From Rhodovulum sp. PH10 (GTDB lineage: Bacteria > Pseudomonadota > Alphaproteobacteria > Rhizobiales > Xanthobacteraceae): a stretch of DNA of 64,000 nt. The stretch is from NCBI RefSeq assembly GCF_000293785.1, contig NZ_AKZI01000008.1:62001-126000 (forward strand), read 5' to 3'. The notes beneath the pieces are model-generated. The model saw only the letters and a list, made by a program, of their open reading frames with translations. It was not told the DNA's origin and searched no databases. The number at the start of each line of letters is the position of its first letter. The stretch's first letter is position 1. A program made the position numbers and the translations under genes. Of the stretch, positions 15,645 through 25,866 are shown piece after piece.

Positions 15645-18128
15645 TCAGCTCGCCTGCAGGCGGCGGCCGCACATGCTCATCAACGGGCCGAGCTCGGAGG
15701 CGGGCTTCGGCTCGCTCAGCAGATAGCCCTGCACCTCGGTGCAGCCCTCGTCGCGCAGCTGCTGCAGCTGGAACGGCGTCTCGACGCCCTCGGCGGTCGT
15801 GGTGATGCCGAGGGCGCTGCCGAGCCCGGCGATCGCCCGGACGATCGCGATCGAGTCCGACTGCTCGGCGAGGTCGTGGATGAACGAGCGGTCGATCTTG
15901 ATCTTGTCGAACGGGAAGCGGCGCAGATAGCCGAGCGAGGAATAGCCGGTGCCGAAATCGTCCATCGAGATGCGCACGCCGAGGTCGCGCAGCTCGTTGA
16001 GCGTGGCGATGGTGGCGTCGGTGTCCTGCAGCAGCACCGTCTCGGTGATCTCGAGCTCGAGCCGCTGCGGCGCCAGCCCGGAGGCGCCGAGCGCCGAGAT
16101 CACGTCGAGCGCCACGGTGCCGGCCGCGAACTGACGCGGCGACAGGTTGACCGCGATGTTGTACGGCTTCGGCCAGCGCGCGGCGTCGGCGCAGGCCTGG
16201 CGCAGCACCCAGGCGCCGATCGGCGTGATCAGGCCGATCTCCTCGGCGAGCGGGATGAAGTCGGCCGGCGGCACCAGCCCGTGCACCGGATGGCGCCAGC
16301 GCAGCAGCGCCTCGAAGCCCGACACCTTCTCCGACTTCAGGTTCATCAGCGGCTGATAGAACACCTCGAACTCGCCCATCGCCAGCGCTTTTCTCAGGTC
16401 GAGCTCCAGCGTGCGGCGCGACTGCATGCGCGCGTCCATCGCCGGCTCGAAGAAGCGGTGAATGCCGCGGCCGTCCTCCTTGGCGCGATAGAGCGCCATG
16501 TCGGCGTTCTTCATCAGCACGTCGGGGTCGCGGCCGTCGGCCGGAGCGACCGCGATGCCGACGCTCGCGCCGACCACCACGTGATGGCCGGCGACCTCGA
16601 ACGGCGCGCTCAGCTCCTGGATCAGCCGGGTCGCCAGCACGGTGCCGCCGACCGGCTGGTCGGCCGCCACCTGCAGCACCACGAACTCGTCGCCGCCGAA
16701 CCGCGCGACGGTGTCGGTGGTGCGAAGACACTGGCGCAGCCGCTCGGCCACCGCCTGCAGGAGCTGATCGCCGATCGGATGACCGAGCGTGTCGTTGACG
16801 GTCTTGAAGCGGTCGAGATCGACGCACAGCACCGCGAGGCTCTCGCCGCGGTCGACCCGGGCGAGCCCCCGCTCGATCTCCTGGCGGAAGGTGACGCGGT
16901 TCGGCAGGCCGGTGAGCGCGTCGTGATGGGCGAGATAGGCGATCTTCGCCTCGGCGCGGCGGCGCTCGGTGACGTCCTCGTGCAGCGCGATCCAGCCGCC
17001 GTCGAGCATCGGCTGGTGCGAGATCGAGATCACCCGGCCGTCGTCGAGCTCCTGGATCAGATAGAGCGGCTGGGACTCGGCGACCGCGGTGAGCTGCTGC
17101 TCGACATAGGCGGCGGTCTCGGCCGAGCCGCCCGAGATGCGCTTCTGCAGGATGCTGCCGAGCAGCGTGCCCGGCCGCACGCACGACGGATCGAGGCCGT
17201 ACAGCTCGACATAGCGCCGGTTGCACACGATCAGCCGCCGATCGCGATCGAACATGCAGATGCCCTGCGGCATGTTGTTGATCGCCGCATCGAGCCGCTG
17301 ATAATGCGCGGCGAGCTCGGCGCGGGTGGCGTCGAGCTCGGCGATGGTGCGGTTGAACGAGGTCGCGAGCGTGCCGATCTCGTCGGTGCGGCGGAGCATC
17401 GGATCGTCCTGCGGCAGCGTCACGAGATCGGCTTCGCGAACGCGCACCGCGTGGGCGGCGAGCCGCTGCAGCGGGCGCGACACCCACAGATGGGTGGCGC
17501 CGGCGGCGAGCAGCACGGTCACGAGCGTCCCGCCGGCGAGCACGATCACCGCGGCCCAGAACGCCCAGGCCTGCTCGGTCTCGGCCTGCGCGACCACCGT
17601 CTTCACCTCGGCGCCGAGAATGTTGATCAGCCGGTTGGTCTGGAACGCGGTGTCGTCGAGCGCCGCCTCGAACAGGAGATCGATGGTGGTGCGGGCGGCC
17701 TCGGGGCGGCCGTTCAGCACCGCCTCGCGGGCGCGCGAGGCGAGGCCGTAGACCCGGTCGAGCCGCGTGCGGATCGCCGCGACCGTCTCGACCTGGCTCG
17801 GGAAGTAGGCGACCACGTTGTCGAGCGAGACGACCGCCACCTCGTACTGATTGCGGATCTCGCCGGCGGCGGCGCGCACGCTCTCGGGGTCTGCGGCGGC
17901 GATCGTCTTGTAGGTCGCGAGCCCCATCGCGGTCACCGCGGCCTTCGCCTCGGCGAGCGCGAGGCGGGCCGGCGAGACGCTCTGCGCCAGTGTCTTGTTG
18001 ACGGTGTCGAGCCGGTCCACGCTGCGCAGGCAGAACCAGTTGGCGAGCACCGACATGCCGGCGAGCAGGAGAATCAGGAAGACGGCCTTGGCGGCGATGC
18101 CGGGCCGGAGGCGGGCAGTGGAGATCAT
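15645..18128 (-). CDS. membrane GGDEF-EAL cyclic-di-GMP protein with PAS
   Basis: An 827-residue protein: membrane span 12-32, a helical four-helix-type sensor (about 35-190), second span near 195-215, HAMP, PAS-7 (QGICMFDRDRRLIVCNRRYV), GGDEF at 478-482 and EAL with Glu606 in GFEALLRW. The GGDEF is intact and is preceded by the inhibitory site RTTD at the right spacing. The EAL domain keeps the metal and catalytic motifs (NLSPRQF, ELEITE, MDDFGTGYSS, KIDRSF). It could both make and break cyclic di-GMP; which activity dominates cannot be told. ATG 18128 begins the first span. The layout parallels the protein at 25867-28569. Confidence 0.9.
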   Translation of the reverse strand: MISTARLRPGIAAKAVFLILLLAGMSVLANWFCLRSVDRLDTVNKTLAQSVSPARLALAEAKAAVTAMGLATYKTIAAADPESVRAAAGEIRNQYEVAVVSLDNVVAYFPSQVETVAAIRTRLDRVYGLASRAREAVLNGRPEAARTTIDLLFEAALDDTAFQTNRLINILGAEVKTVVAQAETEQAWAFWAAVIVLAGGTLVTVLLAAGATHLWVSRPLQRLAAHAVRVREADLVTLPQDDPMLRRTDEIGTLATSFNRTIAELDATRAELAAHYQRLDAAINNMPQGICMFDRDRRLIVCNRRYVELYGLDPSCVRPGTLLGSILQKRISGGSAETAAYVEQQLTAVAESQPLYLIQELDDGRVISISHQPMLDGGWIALHEDVTERRRAEAKIAYLAHHDALTGLPNRVTFRQEIERGLARVDRGESLAVLCVDLDRFKTVNDTLGHPIGDQLLQAVAERLRQCLRTTDTVARFGGDEFVVLQVAADQPVGGTVLATRLIQELSAPFEVAGHHVVVGASVGIAVAPADGRDPDVLMKNADMALYRAKEDGRGIHRFFEPAMDARMQSRRTLELDLRKALAMGEFEVFYQPLMNLKSEKVSGFEALLRWRHPVHGLVPPADFIPLAEEIGLITPIGAWVLRQACADAARWPKPYNIAVNLSPRQFAAGTVALDVISALGASGLAPQRLELEITETVLLQDTDATIATLNELRDLGVRISMDDFGTGYSSLGYLRRFPFDKIKIDRSFIHDLAEQSDSIAIVRAIAGLGSALGITTTAEGVETPFQLQQLRDEGCTEVQGYLLSEPKPASELGPLMSMCGRRLQAS

Positions 18129-18425
18129 GACCGGGCACTGTCGGTTGCGATGGTGATCTGTTACCGGAGAGTCGTTTGTGGAAACTTAAACCTCCTAGCC
18201 CGATATGCATGACCGCCTCGTAACGGCGGGCAGCGCAGCGGCTCGGCGCGATGCAGTGATGCGCGAGACGAGGCCGTCGTCCGCTCCGCCCTCGTTCCGC
18301 CGTCATCGCGACGTCACAAAACTCCACCCCACCTCGTGGCGGCGCGCGCCGTGCGACCTGCGAGCGATATCGACCGACCGACCCCGACCGAGTGATCCGC
18401 ACGTGATCAGTTCCTCCTGCCCTTC

Positions 18426-20234
18426 GTGAGCCGCCCGGTGCCGAGATCGCTGCTTCACGTCGTCACCGATTTCGAGATCCCGCACACCATCCGCGTCGCG
18501 GTGCGCTCGCGCGAGGCCGGGCTCGTCCTGCTGGCGGCGATCGTCGGCGTCGTCGCCGGCGTCGTCGTCGCGGCGATGGGGGTCGGTGTGCAGACTTTGC
18601 ATGCCGTGTTCTTCGGCCTGCCGCCCGGCGCCCGGCTGTCGGCGCAGCCCTTCGTCGATCCGGTGGTGGTGCTGTCGGTGCCCTCGCTCGGCGGCCTGAT
18701 GCTCGGCCTCGCCTTCGTGCTGATCAAGAAGCGCCGGCCGAAGCGCGAGATCGACCCGATCGAGGCGAACGCGCTGCACGGCGGGCGGATGTCGGTGCCG
18801 GGCAGCGTCATCGTCGCGGCGCAGACGGTGTGGTCGAGCGGGGTCGGCGCCTCGGTCGGGCTCGAGGCCGGCTACACCCAGCTCGCGAGCGGCCTCGCCT
18901 CGCGGCTCGGCATCGCCTTCCGCCTGCGTCGGGCGGACTTGCGCACGCTCGCCGGCTGCGGCGCGGCGGCGGCGATCGCCGGTGCGTTCGGGGCGCCGCT
19001 CGCCGGCGCCTTCTATGCCTTCGAGCTGGTGATCGGAAACTACTCGATCGCCGGCCTCGCGCCGGTCGGTGTCGCGTCCGTCGTCGGCTGGGTGGTGGCG
19101 ACCGGGCTCGCGCCGTCGCATCTCGGCGTGGTGGCGCCGGGCGGGATCGCGGTCGAGAATCACGATCTGGTCGCCGCCGCCGGCCTCGGCCTGCTCGCGG
19201 CCCTCGTCGGCATCGCGCTGATGCGCGGCGTCACCTTGTGCGAGACGGCGTTCGTGAAGCTGAAGGTGCCGGCGGCGCTGCGCCCGGCGATCGGTGGCCT
19301 TCTGGTCGGGCTCCTGGCGCTCGTCACGCCGAAGGTTCTCTCGTCGGGGCACGGCGCGCTGCACGTCTCCGGTGCGCTCGGCCTGCCGCTCGCTGCGGTG
19401 GCGCTGGTGTTCGTGCTGAAGGCGCTCGCCTCGATCGCCTCGCTCGGCTCGGGCTTTCGCGGCGGCCTGTTCTTCTCCTCGCTGCTGCTCGGCGCGCTGT
19501 TCGGCCAGATTTTTGCCGAGGTCGTCTCGCGCGGGCTGGCGGCGACGCCGCTCGCGGTCACCCTCGATCCGAGCCTCTATGCGCTGATCGGCATGACCGC
19601 CCTGTCGTCCTCGGTGATCGGCGGCCCGCTGACCATGGCCTTCATCGCGCTCGAATCGACCGGCGATCTGTGGCTCACCGCGCCGGTGCTGATCGCGGTG
19701 ATCCTCGCCTCGCAGGTGACGCGGGAGATCTTCGGCTACTCGTTCGCCACCTGGCGGTTTCACGTGCGCGGCGAGTCGATCCGCAGCGCCGCCGACATCG
19801 GCTGGATCCGCGAGCTGACGGTCGGCGTGATGATGCGGCCGGACGTGCGCACCGCCCCGGCCGATCTCACCGTCGCCGCGTTCCGCGAGACATTTCCGCC
19901 GGGCTCGACCGGCCAGGTGGTGATGGTGGAGCCGGACGGCCGCTATGCCGGCCTGGTGGTGGTGCCCGAGGCCCACGTGCCGACGCTCTACGGCGGGGCG
20001 AGCGTCCGCGAGATCATCCGCCACGTCGACGACGTGCTGGTGCCGAGCATGACGGTGCAGCAGGCGATCCGGGTGTTCGAGAGCACCGAGGCGGACGTGC
20101 TGGCGGTGGTCGAGTCGGACGCGACGCGGCGCGTCGTCGGCCAGCTCAGCGAGGCGCACGCGCTGCGCCGCTACATGAACGAGCTGGAGCTGCGTCGCCG
20201 CGAGCTGTTGGGCGAGCGCCGGGTCGAGGCGTGA
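18426..20234 (+). CDS. ClC-family chloride channel or transporter with C-terminal CBS region
   Basis: A 602-residue protein with about ten to twelve membrane helices in residues 25-445 and a cytoplasmic tail carrying a CBS-pair-like region (about 465-585: MMRPDVRTAPADLTVAAF, LVVVPEAHVPTLYG, VLVPSMTVQQAIRVF). The ClC gating-region sequence is GASVGLEAGYTQ, keeping a glutamate where the external gating Glu usually lies; GSGFRGGLFF stands for the GxFxP pore loop. Both depart from the textbook consensus but occur in this branch. Likely moves chloride or exchanges it for protons. The start is GTG 18426 with a weak ribosome site. The 297 bases upstream hold no gene. Confidence 0.87.
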   Translation: MSRPVPRSLLHVVTDFEIPHTIRVAVRSREAGLVLLAAIVGVVAGVVVAAMGVGVQTLHAVFFGLPPGARLSAQPFVDPVVVLSVPSLGGLMLGLAFVLIKKRRPKREIDPIEANALHGGRMSVPGSVIVAAQTVWSSGVGASVGLEAGYTQLASGLASRLGIAFRLRRADLRTLAGCGAAAAIAGAFGAPLAGAFYAFELVIGNYSIAGLAPVGVASVVGWVVATGLAPSHLGVVAPGGIAVENHDLVAAAGLGLLAALVGIALMRGVTLCETAFVKLKVPAALRPAIGGLLVGLLALVTPKVLSSGHGALHVSGALGLPLAAVALVFVLKALASIASLGSGFRGGLFFSSLLLGALFGQIFAEVVSRGLAATPLAVTLDPSLYALIGMTALSSSVIGGPLTMAFIALESTGDLWLTAPVLIAVILASQVTREIFGYSFATWRFHVRGESIRSAADIGWIRELTVGVMMRPDVRTAPADLTVAAFRETFPPGSTGQVVMVEPDGRYAGLVVVPEAHVPTLYGGASVREIIRHVDDVLVPSMTVQQAIRVFESTEADVLAVVESDATRRVVGQLSEAHALRRYMNELELRRRELLGERRVEA

Positions 20235-20298
20235 CGCCGCACGAGGCCGGCGAACTCGCGCGCCGCCATCGGGTTGGTCTCCGACAGGAGGTGCGGCG

Positions 20299-21267
20299 AT
20301 GGCGAAGCGGACGTCTTTTCTCGTGAGCGTTCTCGGCGTGGTGCTCGCGTTGTGCATGATCGCCGCAACGCCGATCGTGCGGGCGGAAACGTTTGGCGAT
20401 CTCGACGCCCTGCGGCAGCGCGCGCTCGAGGCGGTCAACCAGTCGCGCTCGGACAACGGCCTGCCGCCGCTGACGCTCGGCGAGAACCTGAACGAGGCGG
20501 CGCAGGCCCACGCCGAGGACATGGCTCGGCGGCGCTATTATTCGCACACCTCGCCCGACGGCGGCACCGTGCAGGACCGCTACGTCGCCGCCGGCGGCAG
20601 CAAATGGGAGCTGATCGCGGAGAACATCGCCCGCTGCGACAACTGCCCGCCGCCGCCGACCGAGGCGAACGTGGAGCGGCTCGAGCGCGGCTGGATGAAC
20701 AGCCCCGAGCATCGCGAGAACATCCTTCGACACGGGCTTGCGCGGTTCGGCTACGGAATCGTGGTCGACGCCGACCAGGGGCTTTATGCGGTGCAGACCT
20801 TTGCCGGCCCAGGAACGCCACGCGGCGCCTCGGAGGGGGAAGCGGCGGGCGAAATCCCGCACGAGCGGCAGGTGGCGGTGGCGCTCGACCGCATCAATGC
20901 GGCGCGCCGCGAGGCGAAGGTCGCGCCGCTCGCGGCGAGCGACGCGCTCGACACGGCGGCCCGCGCGCTGGTGCCCGATCCGCAGGCCGACGCGCTGTCG
21001 ATCGGTGGCGGCGGGTCGCTGCGCGACGCGCTGCCGGCCGGTGCGCGGCGCGACTGGCGCACGCTTTCGACGCTCGCCGCCGCCTGCGGCGGCTGCGGCA
21101 CCGCGCCCACCGCGGCCGACCTGCGGTTCTTCGTCGGCCAGTGGCTCGACGGCGGCAACTCCCGGCGCACGCTGCTCGACGAGCGGTTCGGCGCGCTCGG
21201 CCTCGCGCTGGTCACCGACGGGAAAGGCAAGAAGGTCGCGCTGGTGGTGCTCGGCGCGTCGCGCTGA
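20299..21267 (+). CDS. exported protein with two CAP (SCP-like) domains
   Basis: A 322-residue protein: signal peptide 1-29 (cleavage near PIVRAETF), then a CAP domain at 35-165 with the family signatures ARRRYYSHTSPDGG, AENIARCDNC and GWMNSPEHRENIL followed by FGYGIVVD. Residues 190-322 repeat the fold pattern (VALDRINAARREAKVAPLAA, then ERFGALGLALVTD) but lack the His-containing motifs, so the second copy looks degenerate. Bacterial CAP proteins are periplasmic or secreted and poorly understood. AGGAGG precedes the ATG. It converges with the PAP2 gene. Confidence 0.87.
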   Translation: MAKRTSFLVSVLGVVLALCMIAATPIVRAETFGDLDALRQRALEAVNQSRSDNGLPPLTLGENLNEAAQAHAEDMARRRYYSHTSPDGGTVQDRYVAAGGSKWELIAENIARCDNCPPPPTEANVERLERGWMNSPEHRENILRHGLARFGYGIVVDADQGLYAVQTFAGPGTPRGASEGEAAGEIPHERQVAVALDRINAARREAKVAPLAASDALDTAARALVPDPQADALSIGGGGSLRDALPAGARRDWRTLSTLAAACGGCGTAPTAADLRFFVGQWLDGGNSRRTLLDERFGALGLALVTDGKGKKVALVVLGASR

Positions 21268-21301
21268 GGCATCTCGATCGCGTGCGGCGCGCAGGCGCCG
21301 A

Positions 21302-22057
21302 TCAACGGGGCGGCTGGTCGGGCGGCGTCTCGATCTTGCCGCGGCTCTGCAGCCACAGGCCGATCTGCCAGCACAGCATCGCCCAGGCGGCGCCGAGGCA
21401 CCAGCCGGCGAGCACGTCGGTCGGCCAGTGGACGCCGAGATAGACCCGGCTCGCGCCGATCGTGATCGTCAGGGCGAGTGCGACGCCGATCACATAGGCC
21501 TTGAGGCGCCAGCCGGTCTGCACCCGCGCGAGCAGCGTGCCGAGCGTGAGGAAGGTGACGGCGGAGGCGGTCGCGTGGCCGCTCGGGAAGCTGTAGGAAT
21601 CGACCTGCACCAGATGGGCGACGAGATCGGGGCGCGGCCGGGCGATCGCCAGCTTGGTGAGGCTGGTGAGCAGCGCGCCGCCGGCGACCGACACCAGCAC
21701 GAACAGCGCCGCCGCCCGCTTGCGGTCCATCACCAGATAGCCGACCACGATCGCGGTGACGAGCGTCAGCACGGTGATGCTGCCGAGCGCGGTGATGTCG
21801 CGAACGACCACCTCGAGCCAGGCCGGCCCGATCGGGTCGGCGAGATCGGCCGGGTTGCGCAGCGTGCGCAGGATCGCCTCGTCGAAGGCGTGCGACTCGC
21901 CCTCCAACACCTCGTCGGCGATCTGGAAGAAGCCGAACAGCGCGGCGGCGACCAGAAACAGCGTCGCCACCGGCGCGAGCTCGGCGAAGCGGCGCTCGCG
22001 CAGCGCCGCGGCCCAGCGCCGGGGAAGGGCGGTCAGTCGGGAAAGGTCCTGCAGCAT
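21302..22057 (-). CDS. PAP2-family membrane phosphatase
   Basis: A 251-residue integral membrane protein with six spans and the complete PAP2 signature: KLAIARPRP (KX6RP), SFPSGHATAS (PSGH) and SRVYLGVHWPTDV (SRX5HX3D). The catalytic pair of histidines is present. Such enzymes dephosphorylate lipids such as phosphatidic acid, phosphatidylglycerol phosphate or undecaprenyl pyrophosphate on the outer face of the inner membrane; the exact substrate cannot be told. ATG 22057 is chosen at the start of the recognisable region; an in-frame ATG at 22099 is possible and neither has a strong ribosome site. Confidence 0.88.
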   Translation of the reverse strand: MLQDLSRLTALPRRWAAALRERRFAELAPVATLFLVAAALFGFFQIADEVLEGESHAFDEAILRTLRNPADLADPIGPAWLEVVVRDITALGSITVLTLVTAIVVGYLVMDRKRAAALFVLVSVAGGALLTSLTKLAIARPRPDLVAHLVQVDSYSFPSGHATASAVTFLTLGTLLARVQTGWRLKAYVIGVALALTITIGASRVYLGVHWPTDVLAGWCLGAAWAMLCWQIGLWLQSRGKIETPPDQPPR

Positions 22058-22212
22058 CGAGAATAAGGCTCCGTCCCGGAAACGCGGTCGGCGCGGCATG
22101 GTTCGCGGCGCGCCGAAGGCAAGCGAGCGAACGACGTACCACCGTCGGGGCGCAGGCGAAAACCGCGACGGAGCGGCGCAGGGGCCGGAGGCGGCGGAGG
22201 AGGCCTCGAGGC

Positions 22213-22743
22213 TCAGAGGCCGTGGTCGCGCCGCAAGCGGTCGATCAGGGTCTCCGCCTCCGGCGGCAGCGATTTCACGCCGGCCGCGGCGGCGGCCGAG
22301 AGATAGGGATGGAGGCGCGATTCGGTGAGATAGCGCGGCTGCAGATGCACCGGCACCAGCCGGTCGAAGATCAGCACCATCGCCACCGCGACGAGCCCGA
22401 TCCGCCCGACCCCGAGCATCGCCCCGGCGAGCCGGTCCGGCAGGCCGACCACCGTCCCGACCAGAAGCCCGACGGTGCGCCGCATCAGTGCGCCGAGCAC
22501 CATGCCGACGACGAGCAGCAGAAGGCCGAACACCCCCCATTCCGGCACCTGCGGCAGGTCGGGCCGCGCCGCGAGCGTTTGCGTCACCACCGGCGTCAGT
22601 GCGACCGCGGCGGGGGCGGCCGCGACATAGCCGATGATGGTCGCCATGCTGCGCAGGAGGCCGGTGGCGAATCCCATCACCGCGGCGATCAGCGCCAAGC
22701 TGCCGATCACCGCGTCGAAGGCGTTGATGGAGGAGGGGTCCAC
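22213..22743 (-). CDS. CvpA-family inner-membrane protein
   Basis: A 176-residue protein with four membrane spans: INAFDAVIGSLALIAAVMGF with a following GLLRSMATIIGYVAAAPAAV, then VFGLLLLVVGMVLGALMRR and LGVGRIGLVAVAMVLIFDRL. The pattern (N-terminal Asp, GLLRS, polar loop with GLPDRLAGAMLGVGRI) matches CvpA, named for its role in colicin V production and linked more widely to envelope integrity. The GTG at 22743 is chosen because it begins the conserved part; the frame runs upstream to 22872 with arginine-rich, non-membrane residues. It is divergent from the secreted-protein gene at 23037, so the 293 bases between should hold promoters. Confidence 0.82.
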   Translation of the reverse strand: MDPSSINAFDAVIGSLALIAAVMGFATGLLRSMATIIGYVAAAPAAVALTPVVTQTLAARPDLPQVPEWGVFGLLLLVVGMVLGALMRRTVGLLVGTVVGLPDRLAGAMLGVGRIGLVAVAMVLIFDRLVPVHLQPRYLTESRLHPYLSAAAAAGVKSLPPEAETLIDRLRRDHGL

Positions 22744-23036
22744 GGGGGTGATCTCGGGTGGCCTCGGCTGGGTCTCGGTGCGGGTGATCCGGGCGCGGGC
22801 GGTCTCGCACGGGCGCGGCGGGCGGCAGTCTAGCCGCAACCGGCCGGGCGGTGGAGCACGATCGGCGGACACGGTTTATCGCCGGCCGTTTTCGGCGGCG
22901 CCGGTACGGGCGGACGGGGTGCTGGGAACGGCGCCGGCACCGACGTATGGTGCAGCCGGCCGAATGATTTCCCGGCGCGTCCGTGCGCGGGAAAAGCCGG
23001 CCGGTCGGGCGTCACGCCCCGGGGAGGGACTGCAGC

Positions 23037-23471
23037 ATGCGGGTCATGTCGGGTTTTCGGAGCATTCTCGTCGCCTTGGCGATGGTGCTGGTCGCGGTCT
23101 CCGCGGCGAGCGCCGACAGCGGGCGGATCGCGATCACGATCTACAAGGGCGGCTGGATCATCGGCGGCTCGGGCGGCAGCGGCACGCTGACCTTCAACGG
23201 GCGAAAATACCGGCTGTCGATCGGCGGCCTGAGCGCAGGCCTGGTGTTCGGCGCCTCGAAGGCCAATCTGCACGGTCGCGTCCGAAATATCCGCCGGCCG
23301 TCCGACGTCGCCGGGGTGTACGGCGCGGCCGGTGCCGGCGGCGCGGTGGGGCGCGGGGCCGGGCTGATCGTCCTGCGCAACGAGAAGGGCGCGGTGCTCG
23401 AGCTGCAGGGCCGGCAGGTCGGCCTGATCGCCAATCTCGATCTCAGCGGGCTGGTGCTGTCGCTGAATTAG
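23037..23471 (+). CDS. small exported protein of unknown function
   Basis: A 144-residue protein with a signal peptide (residues 1-27, ending VSAASADS) and a glycine-rich beta-like mature part (GGWIIGGSGGSGTLTFNGRK, then YRLSIGGLSAGLVFGASKA, then RPSDVAGVYGAAGAGGAVG). It ends in short hydrophobic strands (NLDLSGLVLSL). The regular alternation suggests a small beta structure in the periplasm; I know no named family with certainty. GGAGGG lies about ten bases before the ATG at 23037; a second ATG nine bases later is also possible. It is convergent with thiC. Confidence 0.75.
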   Translation: MRVMSGFRSILVALAMVLVAVSAASADSGRIAITIYKGGWIIGGSGGSGTLTFNGRKYRLSIGGLSAGLVFGASKANLHGRVRNIRRPSDVAGVYGAAGAGGAVGRGAGLIVLRNEKGAVLELQGRQVGLIANLDLSGLVLSLN

Positions 23472-23521
23472 CGGCGCCGGGTTTTGCGGACCGGGCGCTT
23501 CGCCCGATCCGCCGAACGCCT

Positions 23522-23550
23522 CTGTCGCCTTCTCGTACGAAAGGCGACAG
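23522..23550. repeat. perfect inverted repeat between convergent genes
   Basis: CTGTCGCCTT and AAGGCGACAG are perfect 10-base complements around a 9-base loop containing CGTACG. It lies 50 bases after the secreted-protein stop codon. No T-run follows, so it may be part of the adjacent repeat element rather than a terminator. Confidence 0.6.
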
Positions 23551-23557
23551 GGTTGGG

Positions 23558-23709
23558 CCTCGTCCAGAGGAGCACTCCGCAGGAGTGCGTCTCGAAGGAC
23601 GAGGGCACGGACGACGGCAAAGCTGGGGCCTCATCCTTCGAGACGCCGGCGGAGCCTGCCCTCGGGCCGCGCGAAGCGCGGACCCGGGGGGCGGCTCTCA
23701 GGATGAGGT
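23558..23709. repeat. dispersed palindromic intergenic repeat, copy C (longest)
   Basis: CCTCGTCCAGAGGAGCACTC and GTGCGTCTCGAAGGACGAGG open the element and CCTCATCCTTCGAGACGCC to CTCAGGATGAGG closes it. Compared with copy D (52402-52517), it has an extra inner block with a GCGCGAAGCGCG hairpin. It separates the convergent secreted-protein gene and thiC, where long hairpins on both strands could stop transcription from either side. Confidence 0.75.
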
Positions 23710-23728
23710 GACAGTGCCGCAGTCGGCC

Positions 23729-25790
<2,062 letters not shown>

Positions 25791-25866
25791 CGGAACGAAG
25801 GGCCCACTCTAGGGAATGGTTTTCGCGTGTCAACGAGGGGCTACGAGCCGATCGCGACGCGTGCAA

